A stretch of DNA of 64,000 bases from Halocatena marina (GCF_025913575.1 NZ_CP109785.1:682001-746000); one strand, 5' to 3'. Positions 53,498 to 63,575 are shown, counted from the first letter of the stretch. The notes: generated by a model not told the origin, from the letters alone. Numbers and translations: made by a program.

Positions 53498-54514
53498 TTA
53501 GTGTCCCCATCGGCTGCCTTCCTCGGTAAATCGAGCCTCGTAAATGCGCTCTCGTTGGTCGTCACTCAGAGAGACATCTGCTGCCCCGACGTTTTCATCG
53601 AGTTGATCGGTCGTTCGTGCCCCAATGATCGGGATGCACGTGAACGCTTCTTGGTCCATAAGCCAGCGGAGTGCGACCTGTGCTGGTGTTGCATCGACCT
53701 CCTGTGCGACGCTGCGGATCGCATCGAGAACGTGCCACCCGCGTTCAGAGGCGTAGTACTCTCCGAACTGCTCGTCGAAACTTCCGCGTGATCCGTCGGG
53801 TGCTTTCACGGCTTGTGGGTTATCCGGATCGGCGCGTTCGTACTTGCCGGTGAGAAAACCGCCAGCGAGCGGCGAGTACGGACAGACGGCCAGATCCTGA
53901 TCAGCACACACGTCGAGGTAGTCGCCCACGTCTTCGTAGTATGCGGCGTGTGCGAGCGGCTGGGTAACCGAAAACGGCTCCCAGTCGTAAACATCGCTCT
54001 TCCAGAGAGCCTTCGTGAGCTGCCATGCGGCCATCGTGCTCGCCCCGAGATAGTGTACACGCCCGTCATCGACGAGACCGTTCAACGTAGAAAGCGTCTC
54101 TTCGATCGGCGTTTCCTCGTCCCAGCGATGGATGTAGTAGAGATCGAGATAGTCCGTTCCGAGGCGATCGAGCGTTCCGTCAATCTGATTGCGGATGTGG
54201 GTCCGCGAGAGCCCGCTTCCGTTCGGGTTGTCCGGATCAAACCCGAAGTAGACTTTCGAGGCGAGCACAAAATCCTCCCGGTCGCGCTCGTCGAGCCACT
54301 CACCGATGTACGATTCAGCGGTTCCGCTCGGCGTTCCGTACACGTTCGCCGTGTCAATGAAGTTCCCCCCACGCTCTGTGAACGCATCGAGCAGTTCGTG
54401 TGCCTCCTCACGACCCGTCTCGACGACACCGCCCGTCTCTCGACCGAATCGCCACGTGCCGAAACATAGCTCCGATACTGCTGTGCCCGTCGCTCCGAGC
54501 TGTCGGTATTCCAT
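53498..54514 (-). CDS. Aldo/keto reductase (second copy)
   Basis: 338 residues. NFIDTANVYGTPSG, VLASKVYFG and YYIHRWDEETPIEET carry the catalytic Asp, Tyr, Lys and His. PIIGARTTDQLDENVGA is the cofactor tail. Closely similar in motifs to the family member at 24236-25210 but longer by 14 residues. Substrate unknown. Monocistronic; 292 bp of unassigned spacer lies upstream. Confidence 0.92.
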   Translation of the reverse strand: MEYRQLGATGTAVSELCFGTWRFGRETGGVVETGREEAHELLDAFTERGGNFIDTANVYGTPSGTAESYIGEWLDERDREDFVLASKVYFGFDPDNPNGSGLSRTHIRNQIDGTLDRLGTDYLDLYYIHRWDEETPIEETLSTLNGLVDDGRVHYLGASTMAAWQLTKALWKSDVYDWEPFSVTQPLAHAAYYEDVGDYLDVCADQDLAVCPYSPLAGGFLTGKYERADPDNPQAVKAPDGSRGSFDEQFGEYYASERGWHVLDAIRSVAQEVDATPAQVALRWLMDQEAFTCIPIIGARTTDQLDENVGAADVSLSDDQRERIYEARFTEEGSRWGH

Positions 54515-54806
54515 GGAGCAAAACTCGTTGACGGCCTCAAAGTATCTTCCGGCTGAACGTTTCTGTCAGGATCGGAGACTGTGAGGAATGTGGCTGTGTG
54601 GAATTGCAGTGCGTTGATCACTCAGCGCCAGCGCATCATCCGGACCACAGACCGGGACCGAGGAAACGCTGTCTGAGTGGTGTCAGAGTAGCGAATTCGA
54701 GATGGTTGTGTTCCTTGTTGCTCGGGTCCTCACTGAAAGTGTGTTTCTCTGAAATCATCTCTCGTCGGAAGCCATAGCAGATGGAGTTCAGTTCACGAGA
54801 GAACCG

Positions 54807-56975
54807 CTATTGCTCATCTGTGAGTTGGTTCTGTTCTCGTGCTTGCTCGAAATGCTGTGCGGTGATTCTGACCTCATCAGCGCGTTCGGTAGCTGCTTCT
54901 GGTCCGAGATCACCCGCAAACTCGCGGATAGCGAGCATGGACGCCTGTCGAACGAGTGCTTCGAGATCGGCACCAGAGTAGCCCTCGGTCTCGTCTGCGA
55001 GTGCTTCGAGGTCGACATCGTCACCGTAGGGCTTCCCTTCGCTGTGTACGTCAATGATCGCGCGGCGTGCTTTTTCGTCTGGAAGCGGGATTTCGACGTG
55101 TGATTCGAGACGGCCAGGTCGGAGCAACGCGGGATCGAGCGCCTCTCTCCGGTTCGTCGCAGCGAGTACCATCAGATTGGGGTTGTCGGTCATCCCATCG
55201 AGTTCGGTCAGGAGTTGGGAGACGACGCGCTCGGTCACTTCGTGGGTGTCGCCGCGACGACCAGCGAGCGCATCAATCTCGTCGAAGAAGACGATCGTCG
55301 GGGCGGTCTGTCTGGCGCGATCGAACACCTCTCGAATGGCTTTCTCCGATTCACCGACGTATTTATCGACGAGCTCTGGACCAGCCACGTGGATGAAATT
55401 CACGTCGCTCTCGCCAGCGAGTGCGCGCGCGAGCAACGTCTTCCCCGTCCCCGGTGGCCCATAGAGCAACACACCGGACGGCGGAGTGGTGTGCGTCGTC
55501 TCGAACAGCGCGTGGTATGTGAGTGGCCACTCGACCGCCTCACGGAGCGTCGCTTTCGCATCAGCGAGTCCCCCGACGTCATCGAACGTCGTACTTGGTG
55601 CTTCAACGACGTATTCGCGCATCGCGCTCGGTTCGACGGCAGCCATCGCAGTCTCCATATCTGCTCGGGTGACGACCATCGAATCGCTTTCATCCATTCG
55701 GTACCGACGGAGCGAGTTCATCGCTGCTTCAGTCGCGAGCGATCGGATGTCAGCCCCAACGAAGCCGTGCGTACGCGTGGCGATCCGATCGAGATCAACA
55801 TCATCGGCGAGCGGCATCCCACGGGTGTGGACGTCAAGGATCTCTCGGCGTCCGGGCCCGTCGGGAACACCGATTTCGATCTCTCGGTCAAAGCGCCCTC
55901 CGCGGCGGAGCGCGGGATCAAGCGCGTCGACACGATTCGTCGCTCCGATGACGATTACTTCATCGCGCGTCCCGATTCCGTCCATCAACGTCAGCAACTG
56001 CGTTACGATGCGATTTTCCATGTCTGCATCGTCGTTGCGCGACCCACCGATGGAGTCGATCTCGTCCACGAAGACGATTGCTGGTGAATTGTGCGATGCG
56101 TCCTCGAACGTCTCACGCAGTCGTTCCTCTGAATCCCCTTTGTACTTCGAGACGATCTCTGGTCCCGAAATCGTCTCGAAATAGGCGTTGACTTCGTTGG
56201 CGACAGCCTTTGCGATGAGGGTTTTTCCCGTTCCTGGTGGCCCATGGAGGAGCACCCCTTTCGGTGGATCGACCCCCAACTGACGGAACAGTGCAGGATT
56301 GGAAAGCGGCAACTCGATCATCTCGCGTATCTGTTCGAGTTCGTCGTCCAGTCCACCGATATCCTCGTAGGTGATATCAAACTGAGAATCAGCGCTGCTG
56401 CTGGTAGACGATCCCGTCGATTGGGATGTCGAAGTACGAACTGTGTCTGGTGACGAAGACGAACCACCCCATCCCGTATCGATCGGATCTCCAGTTGTTC
56501 CGCTCGGAGTGTCGATCGTGACTGTCGTTTCGTCTGTGATTCTGACCGTCCCAGTCGGAGTCGTTTCGGCGACCGTTACCTGCACGCCGAACCGTTCGAG
56601 ACGGATCTGTTCGCTTTCTTGGAGCGGGCGGTCGAGCAACTCGCGTTTGATAACTGATGTGACTTCATCCGACCGAACTGGTCGCGGAAGCGTGACCGTC
56701 ACACTCCGTGCGTCTGCAACCTCGATCGGACGGACAGGTACCCGATCACCGATATTCAGATCTGCGTTTCGACGCGTATCGGCATCGATTCGAATAATAT
56801 TCTCATCACCCCCCGGCCACACCTTTGCCACGGTCTGGCGGGGGCCGTCGAGAAGAACCGTCTCACCGCTGAGAACACCGAGTGCGCGACACGTCGCACC
56901 AGCGAGACGAGCGATACCTCGCCCGGCGTCTCGCTTCTCGGCACCCTGAACGGTCAGTTCAATTTCTCGTTCCAT
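54807..56975 (-). CDS. cdc48: Cdc48/VCP-like AAA+ ATPase
   Basis: 722 residues with the full Cdc48 layout: N-domain (double-psi barrel and Cdc48 domain 2, residues 1-185), a Ser/Thr-rich linker, and two AAA modules. Walker A is GPPGTGKT in each (about residues 243 and 510); Walker B segments are VFVDEIDSIGG and FFDEIDALAG. It extracts and unfolds proteins for the proteasome. It is slightly short at the C-terminus relative to some relatives. The only Cdc48 in the window. Confidence 0.95.
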   Translation of the reverse strand: MEREIELTVQGAEKRDAGRGIARLAGATCRALGVLSGETVLLDGPRQTVAKVWPGGDENIIRIDADTRRNADLNIGDRVPVRPIEVADARSVTVTLPRPVRSDEVTSVIKRELLDRPLQESEQIRLERFGVQVTVAETTPTGTVRITDETTVTIDTPSGTTGDPIDTGWGGSSSSPDTVRTSTSQSTGSSTSSSADSQFDITYEDIGGLDDELEQIREMIELPLSNPALFRQLGVDPPKGVLLHGPPGTGKTLIAKAVANEVNAYFETISGPEIVSKYKGDSEERLRETFEDASHNSPAIVFVDEIDSIGGSRNDDADMENRIVTQLLTLMDGIGTRDEVIVIGATNRVDALDPALRRGGRFDREIEIGVPDGPGRREILDVHTRGMPLADDVDLDRIATRTHGFVGADIRSLATEAAMNSLRRYRMDESDSMVVTRADMETAMAAVEPSAMREYVVEAPSTTFDDVGGLADAKATLREAVEWPLTYHALFETTHTTPPSGVLLYGPPGTGKTLLARALAGESDVNFIHVAGPELVDKYVGESEKAIREVFDRARQTAPTIVFFDEIDALAGRRGDTHEVTERVVSQLLTELDGMTDNPNLMVLAATNRREALDPALLRPGRLESHVEIPLPDEKARRAIIDVHSEGKPYGDDVDLEALADETEGYSGADLEALVRQASMLAIREFAGDLGPEAATERADEVRITAQHFEQAREQNQLTDEQ

Positions 56976-57082
56976 GACTGGACTAAGGGGTACCCCCCCT
57001 TGAGGCCACTGTCCGGCTCTGACGAATTCCCTCGATACCTGCTGGGAGTAACTCCTTTATCGGGTGAGACCAATATGAACAT

Positions 57083-57217
57083 ATGGTCACACAGGTCGAG
57101 CGTGATAATGTAACATGGCATACGTGCGAGACCTGCGGTCTCATGTTTGATGACAAAGACGATGCGAAAGAACACGAAAAACGCTGCGATGAGGAATCTC
57201 CGAGCTATATCCAGTGA
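57083..57217 (+). CDS. DUF7128-like small zinc-finger protein, 44 residues
   Basis: MVTQVERDNVTWHTCETCGLMFDD...HEKRC...PSYIQ: a single C2HC-type finger (CETC then H and C) in a 44-residue protein with the tail EESPSYIQ. It matches my memory of a small haloarchaeal family labelled DUF7128. TATA-like CTTTATCG about 25 bp before ATG 57083 suggests leaderless transcription. Function unknown. It is divergent from cdc48. Confidence 0.8.
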   Translation: MVTQVERDNVTWHTCETCGLMFDDKDDAKEHEKRCDEESPSYIQ

Positions 57218-57347
57218 GTGTAACACTCTTTTCGTTTAATTCAATCCGATCTCACCGACTGCCTCAGTTCCGTATTGTGACTGGTGGCTGGTGAGAGTCG
57301 AGAGTCGAACGACGATCGATCGACGGCTTGCTACCCCGGTTTGACGC

Positions 57348-59177
57348 TCAATGTCCAACGAAACGGGGATGATTGCTGAGGTGTTGTGGAAGATACCGGT
57401 TTCTGTCCGGGAGTTCATGAATGTCCGCTCGAACGGTGTTCCGTAGCTCATCGAGCGTCATAGTTCGCTCTTCGTCTTGCGAACGGATGTTGACACCGTA
57501 CTCCTCACTCGACTGTTCTCGGTCGCCGACAACAGCGTAGTAGGGAACCCAGTCGGTTTCTGCGCGTGCGATTCTCTTTCCAACGGATTCGTGGCGGTCG
57601 TCTACATCCGCGCGAATCGTCGCCTCGCCCAGCCTATCGACGAGTTCGTCACAATGCTGTACGTGTTCGTCGCTTACCGGAATAAAGCGGACCTGCGTGG
57701 GCGAGAGCCACGTCGGGAGGCGTGGCGTCTCCATCGTTGCAGTCTTCTCTAGAAGTGCAGCCATTACGCGCTCAATTCCCCCTGATGGTGAGTAATGGAG
57801 AATCGGTGGATGGTGCGTTTTTGCTCCGTCAGTGTACTCGATATCGAACCGCTCTGCGCTTTCGACATCGATCTGCACCGTTGGATTCTCGATTGGCCGT
57901 CCCAGACCGTCGATCGCTGCGAAATCTATTTTGGCAGACCAGTAGTGATGACGCTCGGGCAGAAGCTCTACGAGGACGGGTTTATCGAGTTCGCTGACGA
58001 CGGTTTTCACCCAGCGTTCGTTGTCTTCGTAGAACGCTTTCGTCATGCGGAATGCGGCTTCGTAGTTTAGTCCGAGATCTACCCCCGTCTGCAAGGCGAG
58101 CTTCGCTTGTCGGAGCAGTTCTTCGCGGGCCTGATCTGCGTCCCGGGCAGCGGTGTGCATATCTGGCATCGTGAACGCGCGCTGGCGTTTCAGGCCAGAC
58201 ACCTCGCCGCGCTGTTCCCGACGGAAGGAGTAGGTGCTCATCTCGTAGATCCGAAGCGGAAGATCGTTGATCGAGATATGCATGTCTCGCATGATCGAAA
58301 ACTGTCCGAAGCAGGCGGCAAACCGGAGCATCATCCGCCTGTCACCGCTCTCGAAGCGGTACTGTCGTTCGCCGAATTGCTCCGCATGCTCTCGGATCGG
58401 TCGCGCTCCGAGATCGTACATGATAGGCGTCTCGACTGGCATTCCACCGTCGTCGACGACGAGATCACTGACGTATCGCATCAGCTGATCTCGGATCAGT
58501 TTCCCGCGCGGATAGTATCGGAGATTCCCGACATCAGAGAGGTCATCGTAGTCTACGAATCCCTTCTCGCGCATGATTCGAAGATGAGGTGGCTCTTCGC
58601 CCTTACTAGCAACCTTGTCTTCGACCTCACTTTCGATGAATGCCCGCATGTCATCGCCCAGATCGGCTTTCGACGCGATTGGATCGTGGAGGCTGCCGTC
58701 TGGGTTCATGAGCCTCCAGTCGCTCGGTTGCCGCTCGTTGCTCTCTTGCTCCTCTCGGTGGCCACTCACGTGCCGGGATAGCTCCGAGAGCGGGTGACCC
58801 TTACAGGAGAGCTCGAAGGACTTGTACCAGCCAAAGGGCGCACGAAGCACATCAAACTCCTCAGCAAGTGCCGCTTCCAACCGTTGGAGTACATCGGTGG
58901 CTACCTTGGGAGCTGCGAGATCTTCGCTTAAATGTGCGTATGGATAGAGGACGATTCGATTCGTGCCAAGCTGTGCTGCGACGTCTCGGAGTTCGTCAGT
59001 CGCGTTCTCGACAGTTCCAGCAACGCTCTTGCTGTCATCGCGTTCGACCGAAATGAACGCGGTCACACACTCTTCCATTTTCCCGTCGTGTGGGACGCCG
59101 TTCGTCTCGGCTATGTCACCGATCGCTTCCGTGGTCTCGAATTCGAGATGATCCGAATGGATGAATAATAATTTCAT
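57348..59177 (-). CDS. thrS: Threonyl-tRNA synthetase, archaeal type
   Basis: 609-residue class II synthetase. Residues 1-140 are the archaeal D-aminoacyl-tRNA-deacylase-like editing domain (MKLLFIHSDHLEFE, KSFELSCKGHPLSELS). The catalytic core has PIMYDLGARPI, RMMLRFAACFGQFS and HPPILHYSPSGGIERVMAALLEK, and the C-terminal anticodon-binding domain ends SPTQVRFIPVS onward. Start ATG 59177. Upstream is a 402 bp spacer before the tRNA gene. Confidence 0.95.
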   Translation of the reverse strand: MKLLFIHSDHLEFETTEAIGDIAETNGVPHDGKMEECVTAFISVERDDSKSVAGTVENATDELRDVAAQLGTNRIVLYPYAHLSEDLAAPKVATDVLQRLEAALAEEFDVLRAPFGWYKSFELSCKGHPLSELSRHVSGHREEQESNERQPSDWRLMNPDGSLHDPIASKADLGDDMRAFIESEVEDKVASKGEEPPHLRIMREKGFVDYDDLSDVGNLRYYPRGKLIRDQLMRYVSDLVVDDGGMPVETPIMYDLGARPIREHAEQFGERQYRFESGDRRMMLRFAACFGQFSIMRDMHISINDLPLRIYEMSTYSFRREQRGEVSGLKRQRAFTMPDMHTAARDADQAREELLRQAKLALQTGVDLGLNYEAAFRMTKAFYEDNERWVKTVVSELDKPVLVELLPERHHYWSAKIDFAAIDGLGRPIENPTVQIDVESAERFDIEYTDGAKTHHPPILHYSPSGGIERVMAALLEKTATMETPRLPTWLSPTQVRFIPVSDEHVQHCDELVDRLGEATIRADVDDRHESVGKRIARAETDWVPYYAVVGDREQSSEEYGVNIRSQDEERTMTLDELRNTVRADIHELPDRNRYLPQHLSNHPRFVGH

Positions 59178-59579
59178 TGCCTAAACTCATTTATTTCTGG
59201 TATTTCCGGTATAAACCGTAGCGTTGCCACTCTCTCGGTAGTGTATTGTACAAACATGGATTTCTCTCCGTGATTAGTAACAGACAAACGAGCCAGCTAG
59301 GTGTAATAATAGTGATGGGCTTACGCCCGGCGTGTAAAGCACTCACCCACTAGCATCGATTCTCACTACCAACAACGGCTATTTAAACATATTGCCGACA
59401 CTGTGTCAGATATCTCTTCGCTGCTTTGGGATGGGGCTCTTTCTATTCTATCATATATCGGATGTGTGTGTCGATTTGCGGTAGACTCGCGCCTGTCTTG
59501 TATTGGCAGATCATGGTGGGATAAAAGCGCAACCGTTATACACGAATCCCTCCGAGTAGTGGTTACACGCTGGACGTGT
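59178..59579. other. Intergenic region between thrS and tRNA-Glu
   Basis: 402 bp. A small hairpin GGGC-TTAC-GCCC sits near 59318-59329, and a TATA-like GTTATACA near 59535-59542 could drive the tRNA. No open frame resembles a protein. Confidence 0.5.
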
Positions 59580-59686
59580 GCTCCGGTAGTGTAGTCCGGC
59601 CAATCATATTGCCCTCTCGCCTGCGTTCGCTTTCGGGCGTCGTGGGGAGTCAGGCGATGACCGGGGTTCAAATCCCCGCCGGAGCA
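59580..59686 (+). tRNA. tRNA-Glu (CTC) with 32-nt intron
   Basis: Acceptor stem GCTCCGG (59580-59586) pairs with CCGGAGC (59679-59685), discriminator A59686; CCA is not encoded. The D-arm region GTGTAGTCCGGCCAATCA is typical of haloarchaeal tRNA-Glu. Anticodon stem TTGCC (59609-59613) pairs with GGCGA (59653-59657). The anticodon is CTC at 59616-59618. The T-arm is CGGGG-TTCAAAT-CCCCG (59662-59678). After G37 (59619) an intron of about 32 nt (59620-59651) interrupts the loop. CTCT/GGAG forms the 4-bp helix and the flanking 3-nt bulges fit the archaeal bulge-helix-bulge splice site. Confidence 0.9.
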
Positions 59687-59782
59687 TCCTATCTTCTCAA
59701 TGGTTTTCGTGTTCAGTGATTTCTGTTGTCCACGAAATTTATGATTTCAATGATCATTCGAGCCGCTTCTCTCGTTACTGAG

Positions 59783-60448
59783 TCATCTCTCTTCTTCGAA
59801 TCTCCGTTCACGAGTAAACTGTGCGAAGAACTCCTCCATGAAACTCCACCGAGACCTTCCAAGACGACGTCCAGGAGGTGTATACAACAGCTCAAGACGC
59901 TCCGTTGCCCACTCTTCGAGAAGAGTGATATCTGGTAGGTCCGATGTCGCCATTCCAGAATCTGATGCGTTATCGATTACGGCGTATCTTTCGCCTGCTC
60001 TCCCAGATCTCTCACCGATAATACAGGAGAGACGAATGATGCCGCGTGCGCCAGTCGCTTCCAACTTGTCTGCGTCAAAAAGCAATTTAGCCTCGGGCGT
60101 CTCCGGTTCTGGGGAGCTAGCCCGAATACTGTGTGTCCGGAGACAGTGTTTGATCGCATCAATTTGGTCAGATGGTATCCCTTCGGCTTCGAGGAGATCG
60201 TCTGCTTTTCTAGCTGCCCATTTGCCGTGATGTTCGATCTCTCCGAGTCGCTCTCGTGGCCGACCAATATCGTGCAACCAAGACGCTGCAGAAAGAACTG
60301 CTCTGTCGACAGTGTTCTCATACTCCTTCGATAAGTTAATTGACAAATCCCGAACTCGCTTGGCATGGAAATGATCGTGCGCTGGGAGGGCATCTTCATA
60401 ATACGGCAACGACAACGTTCGAGCAAGCGGACCTAATTCCTGCTTCAT
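59783..60448 (-). CDS. HD-domain phosphohydrolase
   Basis: 221 residues. The metal set is H...HD...D: HDHFHAKRV, ASWLHDIGRPRER, the EHHGKWAARKADDLL helix and LLFDADKLEATG. This is the layout of the YedJ/PpnN-type HD proteins acting on nucleotides. Substrate unknown. Not obviously linked to its neighbours. Confidence 0.85.
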   Translation of the reverse strand: MKQELGPLARTLSLPYYEDALPAHDHFHAKRVRDLSINLSKEYENTVDRAVLSAASWLHDIGRPRERLGEIEHHGKWAARKADDLLEAEGIPSDQIDAIKHCLRTHSIRASSPEPETPEAKLLFDADKLEATGARGIIRLSCIIGERSGRAGERYAVIDNASDSGMATSDLPDITLLEEWATERLELLYTPPGRRLGRSRWSFMEEFFAQFTRERRFEEER

Positions 60449-60555
60449 AGAGTGTGTATAAAGAATGGTCTCAGATGAGTTAGTGATTGTGAAATCCCAC
60501 GTAACAGTGTAAACGAGCGCGCTGTCCGGTGGATATTCTTTGAGAGAATCCCACT

Positions 60556-60822
60556 CTATCTCTTATTTCGCTGTTCTACTTTGTTCAGTTCGATGAGGAG
60601 TCGGAATACCGCTTTCACGAGGTTGGCATCGACATCAAAGCAAGCTGCATTCTCGCCCGCGCGAGCCATCACTCGTTCCTCCTGCGTTTCGTCAGTCGTC
60701 GGAAGTTCTTTTTCGCGTTTGACTGTCGCGATCGTCTCTGCGACGTACGTTCGCTGAGCGATGAGTTCGACGATCTCTCGATCGATCGATTCGATCTCCT
60801 CGCGCAGCTCCGCGAGGTTCAT
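60556..60822 (-). CDS. aroQ: Chorismate mutase (AroQ type)
   Basis: 88 residues, all-helical, forms prephenate from chorismate. MNLAELREEIESIDREIVELIAQRTYVAETIATVK carries the Arg and Lys residues that bind substrate, and RLLIELNKVEQRNK closes the fold. ATG 60822 overlaps the shikimate kinase stop as ATGA; a longer frame exists. The two genes are translationally coupled aromatic-pathway steps. Confidence 0.92.
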   Translation of the reverse strand: MNLAELREEIESIDREIVELIAQRTYVAETIATVKREKELPTTDETQEERVMARAGENAACFDVDANLVKAVFRLLIELNKVEQRNKR

Positions 60823-61679
60823 CCCCTCTGTGCTCCGTCGGTTTGTGTTGTTGTCATCCATATGTTTCCCTCGTATGTTTGCCATATCTCTCGTACTCGT
60901 TCGAGCGCTGCTCGATCACCGATGGCAGTGAAACTCGGCCCTGTTCCGGAGAGTGAGACGCCATCTGCGTGCGACATCGCGGTCACAAGTGGATCGGTCG
61001 GGAACTGAAGCGCTGCACAGAACGCCAACCCGTTGACAGTCATCGCACGACCGTACTCCCCAGCCATCGCAAGATCTGCTACGAGATCAGCCATCGGCCC
61101 GATCTGCTCACAGCGGGCCACGTCCGCATCCGCGCTGAACGCCTGCTCGTTCGGCGTCCACACGAGCACGTCCCATTCGACTGCCTCGTGTTTCAAGAGT
61201 TCATCACGAGCGTTGTCCGTGATCGTTAGTCCGCCGAGCATACTCGCACTGGCGTCATCGAACGCCCCCGTAACCGTGACACCGACATCACGAGCGGCTT
61301 GTACTCCGATCCGAGCAGCGTCTTCCCGTGGGTACGTCACGTCGAGCGCATCGAGCGTCGCCAGAACCGTCGCGTTGGCGGCGGCGCTCGAACTCTTCAA
61401 TCCCGCAGCCATCGGAATATCGCCAGTCGTTCGGACCGTTCCACCTTCGTCGTCTCCGAACCGTTCGACGATCAGTTCGACACACCGTTCGATGAGGCGC
61501 GTATCGGCGTCGGTCGTGTCCGCTACTTCACCCGTTATCGGACCGTCATTCGTCAGTTCGACGGTTGCAGTCAGCTCACTATCGATGGCGAATGCCGATC
61601 CGGTTTCATTCGCGAGGGCGTTCAGAACAGTACCCGCTGCAGGGGCGGTCGCTCGACCATTCACAGTTGTCTCTGTCAC
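60819..61679 (-). CDS. aroK: Archaeal shikimate kinase (GHMP family)
   Basis: 286 residues. Phosphorylates shikimate in the aromatic pathway; the archaeal enzyme belongs to the GHMP kinases, not the bacterial AroK fold. The ATP loop is IPMAAGLKSSSAAANA near residue 90. The N-terminus NGRATAPAAGTVLNALANETGSAFAID and the C-terminal SLSGTGPSFTAIGD are the other GHMP motifs. Coupled to chorismate mutase. Confidence 0.93.
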   Translation of the reverse strand: MTETTVNGRATAPAAGTVLNALANETGSAFAIDSELTATVELTNDGPITGEVADTTDADTRLIERCVELIVERFGDDEGGTVRTTGDIPMAAGLKSSSAAANATVLATLDALDVTYPREDAARIGVQAARDVGVTVTGAFDDASASMLGGLTITDNARDELLKHEAVEWDVLVWTPNEQAFSADADVARCEQIGPMADLVADLAMAGEYGRAMTVNGLAFCAALQFPTDPLVTAMSHADGVSLSGTGPSFTAIGDRAALERVREIWQTYEGNIWMTTTQTDGAQRG

Positions 61680-61755
61680 GGTGTGTACTTACCGCTGATG
61701 GTCGTGGCAGAGGTCACTGCGTGGCGCTCTTATAGCTGTCTCGAATAGGTTCCGT

Positions 61756-62187
61756 ATGAGCATGCGCAGCGAGATCTCCCCGGATACCCTCCGTGTGGAG
61801 CTCGACCCCGATGGAATTGATGTTGAGTACACCGACGGAAGAAGCGTTTTCTACCATGGCATCCCACAGAAAACGACGGGATCGATTACCACTCCTCCCG
61901 GAAAACAAGTGCACGTTCTCATCACCGATCCAACAGAGGCAGAAGGCGCGATGATCTACGTTAACGACCGCAAAACCGACGACGAAATCCTTCGTAGTAC
62001 CGGCGTCGGACGCGTGTTTCTCGCTAGTGACGAAGAAACGTCCATCTTCCCCGGTGTGACCGTCCACGAAGAGGGATACGCTGTCCGGGTCGAAGCCGAC
62101 ACAGAAGCAGCTCGTGGGCGTGTGTTCGTCTTTGCAGAAGACGAGCTGTCCGAACACTCGTGGGAGATCGTCAACGATAACGAGTAA
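61756..62187 (+). CDS. DUF5796-like haloarchaeal protein
   Basis: 143 residues, acidic, mostly beta-strand by pattern. LRVELDPDGIDVEYTDGRSVFYHGIPQK and VHVLITDPTEAEGAMIYVNDRKTDDEIL, STGVGRVFLASDEE and RGRVFVFAEDEL match what I recall of the haloarchaeal family DUF5796. No enzyme motif. Divergent from shikimate kinase with a 76 bp spacer, so they may share a promoter region. Function unknown. Confidence 0.8.
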   Translation: MSMRSEISPDTLRVELDPDGIDVEYTDGRSVFYHGIPQKTTGSITTPPGKQVHVLITDPTEAEGAMIYVNDRKTDDEILRSTGVGRVFLASDEETSIFPGVTVHEEGYAVRVEADTEAARGRVFVFAEDELSEHSWEIVNDNE

Positions 62188-62352
62188 TTCACCACAGAGG
62201 TCAGCGATCGAAATAGCTGTATCGGGAACGAAATTGATCTCCAACCACGGACTCAGGACATCCCGTGACTCGGTTCTGAGAAAACACATCCGAGAGCGGC
62301 AAGGGTGTCCGTCTTCGTCATCACCATCCTATCGACTCGGGTAGTGCGGCTG

Positions 62353-63468
62353 ATGACAAACGACCTTTTCACACCACTGAAACTGCGTGAAACGCGCCTT
62401 CGGAACCGCGTCATGGTGTCACCAATGTGTCAGTATTCGTGTGAAAACAGAGATGGAATCGCAACTGACTGGCACCTCGTCCATTTGGGAAGTCGTGCTG
62501 TCGGTGGTGCAGGGATCGTTATGACCGAGGCGACGGCAGTAGCGCCTCGGGGGCGGATCTCTCCACAGGATCTCGGAATATGGGATACTGAGCACGCCGA
62601 AGCGCTCGCACCGACTGCGTCGTTCATCCGCGAGCAGGGAAGCTGTCCCGCGATTCAACTCGCACACGCGGGACGGAAAGCGTCGAAGAGCCGTCCGTGG
62701 GATGGCAGTAAGCCACTCAGAGGCGACGAGGGCTGGGAAGTGCTCGCTCCAAGTTCCATTCCGTGGCCGTACGACGGCGACGCACCGCCGACCCGATCGA
62801 TGACGCAGGACGATATCGATCGCGTCATCGATTCGTTCGTGGCAGCTGCAGAGAACGCACTCGCTGCCGGATTCGAAATTTGTGAAATCCACGCTGCACA
62901 CGGATATCTCCTCCACGAATTCCTCTCTCCCGTGACAAACCAACGGACGGACGACTACGGCGGCAGCTTCGAGAACCGCAGTCGCATTGTCCGAGAAGTC
63001 ACTGCTGCCGTGCGTTCGGTCTGGCCCGATGATCGTCCGCTCTTCGTGCGCATCTCAGCAACTGACTGGTTACCCGAACGCGATGCGTGGACCGTCGATC
63101 AGTCGGTCCGTCTCGCCGATCACCTCGCTGCAAGTGGCGCTGATCTAATCGATGTGAGTGGCGGAGGCATTCATCCCGACCAACAGCTTCCGAGTACTGG
63201 CCCAGGGTATCAGATCCCGTACGCCGAACAGATCAGCGAGGAGACGACTGAAGACGTCGCGGTCGGTGCTGTCGGTGCAATCACGGAACCAGCACACGCC
63301 GATGCACTCATCCGCACCGGACAGGCCGATCTCGCTATCATCGGACGAGAACACCTCCGCGATCCGTCTTTCACGAACAACGCTGCTTCGAAACTCGGTG
63401 TTGATCGCGTCGAACTACCGCCACAGTACCGCCGAGCCTACCCCGAAATTAACACTCGGACGGAGTAA
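62353..63468 (+). CDS. NADH:flavin oxidoreductase, Old Yellow Enzyme (YqjM class)
   Basis: 371 residues from ATG 62353 (MTNDLFTPLKLRE). RNRVMVSPMCQYSCE carries the Cys of the thermophilic-like (YqjM) class. DWHLVHLGSRAVGGAGIVMTE, IQLAHAGRKAS, EIHAAHGYLLHEFLSP and DYGGSFENRSR are OYE landmarks, including the His-Ala-Ala-His pair. FMN-dependent ene-reductase in the cytoplasm. Substrate unknown. Confidence 0.92.
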   Translation: MTNDLFTPLKLRETRLRNRVMVSPMCQYSCENRDGIATDWHLVHLGSRAVGGAGIVMTEATAVAPRGRISPQDLGIWDTEHAEALAPTASFIREQGSCPAIQLAHAGRKASKSRPWDGSKPLRGDEGWEVLAPSSIPWPYDGDAPPTRSMTQDDIDRVIDSFVAAAENALAAGFEICEIHAAHGYLLHEFLSPVTNQRTDDYGGSFENRSRIVREVTAAVRSVWPDDRPLFVRISATDWLPERDAWTVDQSVRLADHLAASGADLIDVSGGGIHPDQQLPSTGPGYQIPYAEQISEETTEDVAVGAVGAITEPAHADALIRTGQADLAIIGREHLRDPSFTNNAASKLGVDRVELPPQYRRAYPEINTRTE

Positions 63469-63575
63469 CACGTTCGTAACGGCATAACAGTGGATCAGCC
63501 ACGAGAGACAGTAGGCAAGAGACTACAGACAGGAGACGTTTTAGGGATCGGGCGAGCAGTAGGCGATACTATCGT

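Noticed and set aside
55215..56087. 290-codon open frame inside cdc48
   Set aside because: Antisense to two AAA modules with clear Walker motifs.
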